DNA from: an uncultured Acidobacteriota bacterium
Lineage (GTDB): Bacteria; Acidobacteriota; Thermoanaerobaculia; Gp7-AA8
Length of the DNA stretch: 13,999 bases
Assembly: GCA_946887105.1 (NCBI GenBank)
Contig: CAMPKJ010000118.1
Span: 1 to 13,999, forward strand
Direction: 5' to 3'
The notes below the pieces were generated by a model, which saw only the letters and a list, made by a program, of their open reading frames with translations, made no database searches and was not told the origin of the DNA. The translations under genes and the position numbers were made by a program. Each line of letters starts with the position of its first letter. Within the stretch, counting starts at the first letter, position 1. Positions 7,272 to 13,232 of this stretch are shown here, piece by piece.

Positions 7272-8843
7272 CTATTTCACGCGATCGCGGATTTGCTGCA
7301 GGTGCGTCGCCCGGATGACTGCGCCGCTGAGGTTCGCGCCGGTCCATCCTCCCGTGGTTCGGCCGAGCGCGGCCAGGGCCTGATCGAGGTATGTCCGAAG
7401 TTCGGCGATGTGGATCGCTCGCACGATCACGCCGGGTGCGGCCGGATCGGTGTAGGTGGCCGAGCTGAGACCTGCCTGTGCGCGAACGGCGCTGACCGCG
7501 GTTCGCAATTGACTGAGATGGACGGCTCGCACCGGCACGCCGGCCGACATCGGGTCTTCCGTGAACATCACCGTCGTTGCGAGATCGGCTGACGAGTCGC
7601 CCGAAGAGCCGCCGAGATTCACCGCACGCACGCGATAGAGATACGCCGTGTTCGCGGACGCGCTGTCGTTGAACGAAGTCGTCAGCGACGTTCCGCGCGA
7701 GGCGAAGGAGCCGCCCGGACTGCGCCGATAGATCTCGTACGACGTCGCGCCGATGACGGCACTCCACGTCACCTGCACTTGCGTGCTCGATGTCGCTACT
7801 GCATTCACTCCGGCCGGTGCGGCAGGTGCGATTGCGCCGCCCTGATAGTCGGGGCAGCCCGCGCCGAATCCCAGAACGCCGGTACCGGGATAGCGGACGG
7901 GCTCCAGCGACGCATCGACGAACGAGAAGTAGTACGTGTGACACGCGGTCGAGACACCGCTGACCGTTGCGGTGAATGCGCCATTCGCGGCCGTTCCGCG
8001 GGCGAGCGTCATGACGACCGGAACGTTGTCGAGAACGACCGTCGCGGCCGTCGGTCCGCCGTCCGAAGGGTCATACCAGTTCGCCCAGAATTCAACGCTG
8101 TTGTCGTTGCCGCCCGCATCCCGAAAACGATTCGCCGCCGTCCAGTGCGATCCAGAAGGGATTTTCGGAATCGATCCGGAGCCGCCGAAGTCCTGCGTCC
8201 AATAATGGGAGTACGGCGATCCCGCGACCTGCGCATGACCGATCCCGACACCAGGCCCGCTATTGTTGAGAATGTTGTGGCGGTGGCCGTTCGCCGACGA
8301 GAATCCGCATGCGCTGGAGCTCGTCGGTTCATACAGCCATCCGTAGAACGCCGAGTGCGGCGTACTTTGACCGGCCGCGGCATTTTCGCCGCGATACGTC
8401 GCGCCGAACAGGTTCACGCGCGAGCCGGCGGTCGTCGTGCCGCTGCTGCTGCACGATGATGCAAAGGATCCATTCGATGAGCCGGGGTAGCGCGAGTTGA
8501 TGTCGCCGAACAATGCGCACGGCGTGCTGTGCGCGAAGAACGGGAACATGCCCATGGTCAGCGAATGAAATCGTGCGGCCTGATTCAGATCGTAGAGCCA
8601 GAACAGCGGGGCCTTCGGCGAGTAGCACGCCGCCTCTGCACAACGGCCCGACGGACAGGCCGCGAGTTCCGTCGCCGGATCGACGCGCGCGCGATTGGTG
8701 AGCTGAGCGATCACGCGCTCCTGCCAGTTCGGGAACGTGCCGTTCGGCTCGCCATAGTCGGGCTCGATGGTCATACGCTCCCCGGCAAAGGCCGAGGAAA
8801 CCACCATGAGGAGACACGCAATTGCTGAGGCCGTCGTTCGCAT
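7272..8843 (-). CDS. Secreted CAP/SCP-domain protein with Fn3-like domain and 36-residue C-terminal repeats
   Basis: This is a 523-residue exported protein. The signal peptide is MRTTASAIACLLMVVSSAFA, with cleavage after residue 20. Residues about 40-220 are a CAP (SCP/PR-1) domain: AARFHSLTMGMFPFFAHSTP, then GENAAAG (Glu153), NGHRHNIL (His187) and YWTQDFG. These carry the usual cavity residues His105, Glu153 and His187. It has several cysteines, probably disulfide-bonded outside the cytoplasm. Residues about 230-330 form a beta-rich linker domain. Residues about 340-424 are a fibronectin type III-like domain (VQVTWSAVIGATSYEIYRR ... YLYRVRAVNLGGSS). Residues 427-523 carry three 36-residue repeats. 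The start ATG 8843 has no strong ribosome site but follows an AT-rich region with a CRP-like palindrome. The biochemical role of bacterial CAP proteins is mostly unknown. The Fn3 and repeats suggest cell-surface or matrix attachment. Confidence 0.9.
   Translation of the reverse strand: MRTTASAIACLLMVVSSAFAGERMTIEPDYGEPNGTFPNWQERVIAQLTNRARVDPATELAACPSGRCAEAACYSPKAPLFWLYDLNQAARFHSLTMGMFPFFAHSTPCALFGDINSRYPGSSNGSFASSCSSSGTTTAGSRVNLFGATYRGENAAAGQSTPHSAFYGWLYEPTSSSACGFSSANGHRHNILNNSGPGVGIGHAQVAGSPYSHYWTQDFGGSGSIPKIPSGSHWTAANRFRDAGGNDNSVEFWANWYDPSDGGPTAATVVLDNVPVVMTLARGTAANGAFTATVSGVSTACHTYYFSFVDASLEPVRYPGTGVLGFGAGCPDYQGGAIAPAAPAGVNAVATSSTQVQVTWSAVIGATSYEIYRRSPGGSFASRGTSLTTSFNDSASANTAYLYRVRAVNLGGSSGDSSADLATTVMFTEDPMSAGVPVRAVHLSQLRTAVSAVRAQAGLSSATYTDPAAPGVIVRAIHIAELRTYLDQALAALGRTTGGWTGANLSGAVIRATHLQQIRDRVK
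7275..7565 (-). repeat. Coding repeat: three copies of a 36-residue [VI]RAxHhxx[LI]R module
   Basis: Motif copies are VRAVHLSQLR (residues 438-447), VRAIHIAELR (474-483) and IRATHLQQIR (510-519), exactly 36 residues apart. Each is preceded by an aromatic-T segment (FTEDP, YTDP, WTGA) and a Gly. The last copy stops 14 residues in, at the protein end. The pattern resembles C-terminal modules I recall following Fn3 domains in acidobacterial secreted proteins. It does not look like a dockerin, S-layer homology or PEP-CTERM signal. Confidence 0.75.
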
Positions 8844-8882
8844 TCGTCAGAACGACCGTAACCATGTAACACCAAATAATAT

Positions 8883-8898
8883 TGTGACCAAACTCACA
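8883..8898. promoter_or_regulatory. Perfect CRP-type palindrome TGTGA-N6-TCACA
   Basis: TGTGACCAAACTCACA matches the CRP/FNR-superfamily CRP consensus at all ten defined positions. It lies 40 bp before the CAP-protein start, next to an AT-rich stretch (8871-8883). The only gene start nearby is that of the CAP protein. If its -10 is the minus-strand TTACAT at 8864-8869, the site overlaps the -35 region. That leaves activation from a class II-like position or repression both possible. Confidence 0.55.
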
Positions 8899-8924
8899 GC
8901 GGGCGCCGAATCGTTCAGGCCTGG

Positions 8925-8944
8925 CGCGATCAGTACTGGTCGCG
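8925..8944. terminator. Near-perfect 20-bp palindrome just past the PP-loop gene
   Basis: CGCGATCAGTACTGGTCGCG is symmetrical at 18 of 20 positions. It starts 2 bp past the PP-loop gene's stop, which ends at 8947. It could form a hairpin that ends that transcript, though no T tract follows. It might instead be an operator for the CAP gene, about 80 bp from its start. Confidence 0.35.
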
Positions 8945-8946
8945 AA

Positions 8947-10179
8947 TCAAGGACTATCTCGCGCGCCAGGCGGGATGAGACCGGACGTTTTCGCCGCGCG
9001 TCCCGCCCGACCACGCCGAAGCAGGCGCGCGACTCCTGTCCTGAAACTCCTGTACCGCTCCACCCACATACCGGCGACGAGTGCGGCCGCCAGCGAATAC
9101 TGCCGATTGTGGATGGCGAGCTTCACGTTCTCTCTTACAAAGAACAGCGCGGTGCGGGTGAGGCGCGCGGTCGCGATCCTGCGCAGCGTGAGGGGGCGCG
9201 CGAAGGTCGTAAAGCGATCGAGTCTGCCGATGAGATGCAGCGCCACCATGGTGCGCACGCACTTGCCGCAAGCGCCGCAGTTGCGCACCGCTCCGCGCTC
9301 GACGTCGACATTGCGCCAGGTCAGCGTACGGCACACCCGCAAGCGGTTCCACGTTTCCGGATGCTCGGCCAGCAGCGCGAGCTTTTCGGTCCGCGACGTC
9401 TCGGGCCCGTCATGAATCAGTTGCAGCGATTCCGTCGAATACCAGGGATCGGAGAGCGGGTTCGAGCCGACCTCGAGGTGGCCATATCCCTCGGAGGCGC
9501 CGATGTAGTAGCGAGCGACACCACCGCCGAGGGCCAGTGCCGGTGCGCCCAGGAGCGTGCCGATCCATTGATACCAATCGATGCGAGTCCCAAGCGACAT
9601 CAGGCTGCTCGCGTTCGTCCGGATCGCGAAAAAGCGAAGCCCCTCCTTCTCCGCCACCGGACCGTAGATCGCGCGCATGGCCTCGAACCACGAGGGATCC
9701 TCGAGGTGCCGGTCGTGATCGAAGCCGTTGACCAGGGTGAGATGCGTCACGCGATACTCGGGAATCGACTCGTTGCGCGGCAAATGACGAAGCGCGGAAA
9801 ACCACGAATCGACTCCGCCCGAGAAGGAACAGGCCACCGCGCGCGGCGTACCGTTGGCCACTTCGAGCCGCGGAAACACGAGCTCACCCGGAGCGGACTC
9901 GTTCGGCCACCAGACGCGACGCAGCCGCACCAGCTCGCGGAGTCCCCACGCCAGCCGGGGCGAGACCGCCCCTCGCACTTCGAGCGGCTGCGCGAGCGCA
10001 CTGGCAACCGGAAGCAAGGCCGCGGCGAACGCATCGCCGCGCGTCGTGAGAAACGAACCTTCCTCCCCGTCCGCTTCGAACCAGATCGAATGGTCGCCGA
10101 AGCCGCCGATCTCGACCCGAGCCGCGACGCGCGTGGTCCCGTCGCGAACGGTGAGCTCAGGCTCATGGACCACCACCAT
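8947..10179 (-). CDS. QueC-like PP-loop ATP pyrophosphatase (adenine nucleotide alpha hydrolase) of unknown substrate
   Basis: This is a 410-residue cytosolic protein. The PP-loop SGGVDS is at 120-125 (in ACSFSGGVDSWFSALRHL), the ATP-binding signature of N-type ATP pyrophosphatases. Further conserved parts are LVNGFDHDRHL (149-159), TNASSLM (188-194), VGSNPLSDPWYSTESLQLIHDG (237-258) and SRTEKL (262-267). Cys283 plus CGACGKC (301, 304, 307) gives a four-cysteine, probably zinc-binding site like that of QueC. The gap between the first two cysteines is 17 residues, compared with 8 in QueC. It is much longer than QueC (about 230 residues) and has an N-terminal domain of about 110 residues. No queuosine genes are near. 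It belongs to a family usually labelled 'hypothetical' or 'QueC-like'. It probably adenylates a carboxyl or carbonyl group of an unknown substrate. ATG 10179 is the first start in the frame; no clear Shine-Dalgarno is seen. Confidence 0.8.
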   Translation of the reverse strand: MVVVHEPELTVRDGTTRVAARVEIGGFGDHSIWFEADGEEGSFLTTRGDAFAAALLPVASALAQPLEVRGAVSPRLAWGLRELVRLRRVWWPNESAPGELVFPRLEVANGTPRAVACSFSGGVDSWFSALRHLPRNESIPEYRVTHLTLVNGFDHDRHLEDPSWFEAMRAIYGPVAEKEGLRFFAIRTNASSLMSLGTRIDWYQWIGTLLGAPALALGGGVARYYIGASEGYGHLEVGSNPLSDPWYSTESLQLIHDGPETSRTEKLALLAEHPETWNRLRVCRTLTWRNVDVERGAVRNCGACGKCVRTMVALHLIGRLDRFTTFARPLTLRRIATARLTRTALFFVRENVKLAIHNRQYSLAAALVAGMWVERYRSFRTGVARLLRRGRAGRAAKTSGLIPPGARDSP

Positions 10180-10223
10180 TACGAAGAGTGTACCGCGCCG
10201 ACGAAGCTCACCTGATCCTCTCG

Positions 10224-10233
10224 GGTGTACACC
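10224..10233. promoter_or_regulatory. Perfect 10-bp palindrome GGTGTACACC upstream of the PP-loop gene
   Basis: It lies 45 bp before ATG 10179, in the 90-bp spacer behind the hemerythrin gene. Position and symmetry would suit an operator, but no second copy is seen and no regulator can be named. Confidence 0.25.
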
Positions 10234-10235
10234 AC

Positions 10236-10261
10236 GCGATCGGCAGCCAGGGCGCGATCGC
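10236..10261 (-). terminator. 7-bp hairpin after the hemerythrin gene
   Basis: GCGATCG (10236-10242) and CGATCGC (10255-10261) are inverted arms around a 12-nt loop. The hairpin begins 8 bp past the hemerythrin stop in the direction of transcription. There is no T tract, so it is at best a weak terminator or a chance repeat. Confidence 0.3.
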
Positions 10262-10269
10262 CACGCGAG

Positions 10270-10803
10270 TCAGTTGTCGCCAGCGCCTCGAAACAGGGCC
10301 ACCACCTCCGGCGTGCTCAGCGCCGGCAACATGAACTCGAGATCGGCCGCTGCCTTCTCGCGCGGCCGTTCGGACTTGAAGCGATCGAGCACCTCCCGGA
10401 GCGTCTGGTCGTCGTAGTGTCGCCAGAGAATCTCTTTCTGCGCATCCTCTTCTTCGCTCAGATGCAGGAGATAGTTGGCGACGAACCGCGTATATGCGGC
10501 GTACAGATCGCGCGGCGGCCCTTCCCTGAGCACGCGCTCGATTTCCGCCAGCTCCGCTTCGAGCTGGTCGTGCTCGTGCCGCAGCGGACCCGCGCCGGCG
10601 CCGGCAGCGTCGAAGAGCGGATGAATGTACTTTTCCTCGTTGTGCGCGTGGTCCCGAAGGTGCTCGACCATATGCCGCACCCGTTCAGCGATCGTGCCGG
10701 CGATCCGCTCGTTCCCGAGATCCGCGCCTCCGATTGCGTTCGCGAGCTCGAAAAGATGGAAACGCTGGGCCTTGTGAATGGCTGAATACAAATCGATTCG
10801 CAT
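10270..10803 (-). CDS. Hemerythrin HHE domain protein
   Basis: This is a 177-residue, mostly helical cytosolic protein. It has the di-iron ligand pattern of hemerythrin-like (HHE) proteins. Candidate ligands are His10 in AIHKAQR, His54 with Glu57/58 and His61 in HAHNEEKYIHPLF, His76/His78 in RHEHDQLE, and His114 with Glu117-119 in LLHLSEEE. Such domains bind O2, NO or peroxide, or store iron. ATG 10803 is chosen because AGGAGG lies 11 bases upstream and the domain begins at once. The open frame upstream to 11136 is the shadow of the MarR gene. The gene is divergent from a MarR regulator, with a perfect dyad between them. It is therefore likely controlled by that regulator and part of an oxygen, NO or redox response. 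The last 25 residues are an extra helix with no iron ligands. Confidence 0.9.
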   Translation of the reverse strand: MRIDLYSAIHKAQRFHLFELANAIGGADLGNERIAGTIAERVRHMVEHLRDHAHNEEKYIHPLFDAAGAGAGPLRHEHDQLEAELAEIERVLREGPPRDLYAAYTRFVANYLLHLSEEEDAQKEILWRHYDDQTLREVLDRFKSERPREKAAADLEFMLPALSTPEVVALFRGAGDN

Positions 10804-10826
10804 ACCGATTGTCGCCTCCTGTCGAT

Positions 10827-10844
10827 GTGACAGCTTGTTGTCAC
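10827..10844. promoter_or_regulatory. Perfect dyad GTGACA-N6-TGTCAC between hemerythrin and marR-type gene
   Basis: The arms are 6 bp and the spacer is 6 bp. The dyad lies 23 bp before the hemerythrin start and about 20 bp upstream of the MarR promoter's -35. That is the classic place for a MarR autoregulatory operator controlling both directions. The arm sequence resembles a CRP half-site, but its half-site spacing is wrong for CRP. Confidence 0.5.
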
Positions 10845-10863
10845 GTTGACCATCCTGACGAAG

Positions 10864-10892
10864 TTGGTGTGCGGCTGTCAAGCGGCTATACT
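10864..10892 (+). promoter_or_regulatory. Promoter of the MarR gene (TTGGTG-N17-TATACT)
   Basis: The -35-like TTGGTG (10864-10869) and -10 TATACT (10887-10892) are separated by 17 bases. The expected start of transcription, about 7 bases on, falls at the GTG start codon at 10899. A direct repeat GCGGCT (10871-10876 and 10882-10887) flanks the region one helical turn apart. Confidence 0.45.
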
Positions 10893-10898
10893 GGGGTT

Positions 10899-11342
10899 GT
10901 GTCGAAGCGAGGGGCAGAGATCGTGCCGCTGCTGGTGGCGGATGTCTTCCACCTGGCTGGCGTGTTCCGTCGAATCGGCGAGCAAATCGCCCGCTTGGCG
11001 GGACGCACCCAGGCCGAGTGGCAGCTCCTGTCTGCGATCTCAGACGGAGCGCGAACCGTTCCGCAGGTCGCGCGGCGTCTCGGCTACACGCGGCAAAGCG
11101 TGCAACGCACCGCGGACTCGCTTGCCGCGAATGCATTCGTGCGATTCGTGCCCAATCCGGATCACAAGAAATCGACGCTGGTCGAGCTCACGCCTGCCGG
11201 GCGCAAGGCTCTGGACCGGATCACCCAGCGCGCCGCGGCATTCCATCGGGAGGTCGCCGCGCATGTCGATGCCGGCCGGCTCGGCGAGGCGGAAGCGTTC
11301 CTGCGAACGATGTGCGAGACGCTCGATCCGAAGAACCGGTAG
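10899..11342 (+). CDS. MarR family transcriptional regulator
   Basis: This is a 147-residue dimeric winged-helix repressor type. Residues about 10-33 are the first dimerisation helix (LLVADVFHLAGVFRRIGEQIARLAG), followed by RTQAEWQLLSAI. The HTH is at about 52-78 (RTVPQVARRLGYTRQSVQRTADSL). The wing is at 84-97 (VPNPDHKKSTLVELTPAGRKAL), matching the family's 'D.R...v.LT..G'. The C-terminal helices complete the dimer interface. The start is uncertain. GTG 10899 gives the usual length but would be leaderless given the promoter. GTG 10923 has a weak GAGGGGC-type ribosome site before it and would remove eight residues. The longer open frame from 10734 crosses the promoter and is not real. The gene is divergent from hemerythrin across the dyad at 10827-10844 and ends 3 bp from the convergent beta-helix gene. 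It probably responds to an oxidant, NO or a phenolic ligand. There is no obvious redox cysteine pair: only Cys139, near the C-terminus, is present. Confidence 0.9.
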   Translation: MSKRGAEIVPLLVADVFHLAGVFRRIGEQIARLAGRTQAEWQLLSAISDGARTVPQVARRLGYTRQSVQRTADSLAANAFVRFVPNPDHKKSTLVELTPAGRKALDRITQRAAAFHREVAAHVDAGRLGEAEAFLRTMCETLDPKNR

Positions 11343-11345
11343 GCG

Positions 11346-13076
11346 TCAGAGCGGCGGCGCCGGGCAGGTATTGTTCAGGTCATTCATCTCATCGTCGTAG
11401 ACGTGAACGCACTTCGGGACGCCGACCGAGGAACTGTCCAGTTGCGATGCTGCCACGCGAATCGTCGAGCCGCTTCCCTTTGAAACGGAGACCTCCGACG
11501 AGTTCGGAGAGGTGGACAGCGCGAGCAGCCGTGAGTGCAGAACATTGAGGATGGCGGTCGCTTGAGCGCTCGTCGAAACGGCAGCGCGCGAGCCGTTCGT
11601 CTCCGCCTGGAGGGTCGAGTTGAGGATCGTCGCGGTTCCCGGAGCGACCGAGACCGCCGTGTTCTGACCGCCCGTGCCGGTCGACAGGATCGTGCAACCA
11701 TCGATCGTCGCGTCTGCGCTCGAGGATAGAAGGCTCACACCGAAATTCGAGCCCGTGCCGCCGATTCCCTTCCCGGTGACCTTGCTGTCCTGAATGGTGA
11801 CTTGCGCGCCGGTGGAAAGCTGCACGCCCGCGGTACTCGACGTTCCGCCCATTGCCGTTCCCGAAATCGTGCAGCGGGAGATGGCCAGGTTCGCGTTCGC
11901 CGAAGTGGCAAAGACGCCGACCGAGTTCTGCGTGGCGCCGGTCGAGTTGATGGTGACGTCGCGAAGCCGCGCGCTGGTGTTCGTGAAGAAGCCGACGCCG
12001 AAGAGCGAACCAGGCGCGGTGTTGGTCACCGACAGTTGCCGGAGCTCCGCGCTTGCTGCGCCAATGACGGCGGACGCCGTCGTAGTAATGGACGTGTTTC
12101 CGCGCGACGCCACGATGAACGTCGCGGTTTCGCCGGATCCCTCGATGTCCACGAAGGTCTTCATCGTCAACGCGGTCGCCCCGATGTCGTAGACGCCCGG
12201 CTCGATCTTCAGCAGGAACGGCGACGTGGCGCTGTTTCCCGAGATGCTGCTGAGCGCATCGAGCAGCTCGCTGCCGCTGCCGGTGGGATCGCCGGGAATC
12301 GGACTGACCACGACCGTCCTGACGTACGAAACCGCCCCGTCGAGCTTCACCTTGTCCGATGCGGACAGGAACCCTGCGCTGCCGGCCGTCGCCGTTGCGT
12401 GCAGGCTGCCGCCCGATTGGTTGCCATGCGCGTGCACGTGATCGGCGCGCGCGACCGTCACGGCGGTGCCGGCCGCATTCGACGTCCCGACGGCAACCGG
12501 CGATCCGAACGCGGGACCGTTGATGGTGATGGTGCTTCCCGCGGTCTGCACCGAGGTCGTTCCACCGCCGGCGATCGTGACCGCGCCGCCGATTCCGTTG
12601 ACGCTCGGAACGCCACCGCTCACGGTCGCCGCGGAGGTCTGGATCGAGCCATCGGGGAAACGAAAACCGGACACGGTCGATTCGATGAATCCGTCGGCCG
12701 CGATCGCAGCGATCGGACCCACATCCACAACGATCCGCCGTCCCACAAGGGTCGGCAATAACCGAATGCGGCGGCTCTCCTTGCCAGGAGCGATTTCCAG
12801 TCCGAGCCAACGCTCGCCCGACGCGGAGATGGAATCAGCGTCCACGGGAAGCGTGAAGGAGCCGCGTTCATCGACGCGCACCTCGTGCCGATCGCTGGAG
12901 ATTGCGTCTCCGCCCTCGGGCGCGGCATAGACCTTCAAAACAACCGCGCGCGCACCGGGAGGAAGCGGACGAACGTCGAGACGGACTCGCACGATCTCAC
13001 TCTCCGCGGGTGCGGCGCCGATTGACAGAGCGAGCATCAAAATCACAAGGATCCGCACGCAAATGGATGGCTGCAT
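11346..13076 (-). CDS. Secreted right-handed beta-helix protein with phage-tail-fibre-like segments
   Basis: This is a 576-residue exported protein. ATG 13076 has GGAG six bases before it and starts a signal peptide (ICVRILVILMLALSIGAAPAES). The frame open to 13928 upstream is the shadow of the protease gene. Residues about 27-125 form a beta-sandwich-like domain. FRFPDGSIQTSAA (138-150), ARADHVHAHG (209-218) and AGFLSASDKVKLDG (234-247) are signatures common in phage tail fibres and tail-fibre-like surface proteins. Residues about 283-560 are a parallel beta-helix of the pectate-lyase type, with repeated rungs (LRDVTINSTG, ISRCTISGTA, IQDSKVTGKG, IDGCTILSTG, ILNSTLQAE) and an entry motif FLLKIEPGVYDIG. 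No catalytic residues could be assigned, so a binding or structural surface role is as likely as a polysaccharide lyase. It is convergent with MarR (3-bp gap) and divergent from the protease. Confidence 0.85.
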   Translation of the reverse strand: MQPSICVRILVILMLALSIGAAPAESEIVRVRLDVRPLPPGARAVVLKVYAAPEGGDAISSDRHEVRVDERGSFTLPVDADSISASGERWLGLEIAPGKESRRIRLLPTLVGRRIVVDVGPIAAIAADGFIESTVSGFRFPDGSIQTSAATVSGGVPSVNGIGGAVTIAGGGTTSVQTAGSTITINGPAFGSPVAVGTSNAAGTAVTVARADHVHAHGNQSGGSLHATATAGSAGFLSASDKVKLDGAVSYVRTVVVSPIPGDPTGSGSELLDALSSISGNSATSPFLLKIEPGVYDIGATALTMKTFVDIEGSGETATFIVASRGNTSITTTASAVIGAASAELRQLSVTNTAPGSLFGVGFFTNTSARLRDVTINSTGATQNSVGVFATSANANLAISRCTISGTAMGGTSSTAGVQLSTGAQVTIQDSKVTGKGIGGTGSNFGVSLLSSSADATIDGCTILSTGTGGQNTAVSVAPGTATILNSTLQAETNGSRAAVSTSAQATAILNVLHSRLLALSTSPNSSEVSVSKGSGSTIRVAASQLDSSSVGVPKCVHVYDDEMNDLNNTCPAPPL

Positions 13077-13232
13077 CGTGGTCTCCGCGAAATGGATTGG
13101 GTGCTTGCAGGATGAGATCGGGCCGCGCGGAAGTCCTTTTCCAGCCATGAAATGTTTCTGAAAGAGCTCTGAATCTTCCGTAAGAGGTGAGACGCCCAGG
13201 TGCGTATAATCGCCGGCCGGACCGGTCCTCCC
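13077..13232. promoter_or_regulatory. Divergent promoter region between beta-helix protein and subtilisin gene
   Basis: This 156-bp spacer holds the protease promoter near its right end and the beta-helix ribosome site (GGAG) at its left end. It includes the palindrome AGAGCTCT and a relatively AT-rich stretch around 13148-13182, where the minus-strand promoter probably lies, though no hexamer pair is convincing. No ORF of note is present. Confidence 0.4.
13201..13216 (+). promoter_or_regulatory. Promoter -10 element (TGNNTATAATCGC type) for the protease gene
   Basis: TGCGTATAATCGCCGG contains a perfect TATAAT at 13205-13210, 22 bp before ATG 13233, with no clear -35. The string matches the element before the gene at 470 at TG, TATAATCGC and GG. 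A perfect 10-bp palindrome GGACCGGTCC (13219-13228) fills the short leader. No Shine-Dalgarno is present. Confidence 0.55.

Noticed and set aside
8767..10215. Long plus-strand open frame (482 codons)
   Set aside because: It is antisense to the PP-loop gene, whose SGGVDS and cysteine motifs are unambiguous. It spans an intergenic region and shows no protein features.
10826..10845. Reading the MarR/hemerythrin dyad as a CRP site
   Set aside because: The TGTGA and TCAC half-sites are ten bases apart where CRP needs six, so a different dimeric regulator is more likely.
11340..11348. Terminator between MarR and the beta-helix gene
   Set aside because: The stops are only 3 bp apart, and I saw no hairpin with a T tract around them.
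11401..12250. Possible nucleotide tandem repeats in the beta-helix coding region
   Set aside because: The periodicity is in protein rungs only. I could not find direct DNA repeats long enough to call.
11389..12810. Second minus-strand frame of 473 codons within the beta-helix gene
   Set aside because: It is a shifted frame of the beta-helix gene with repetitive Arg/His-rich translation and no signal peptide or domain.
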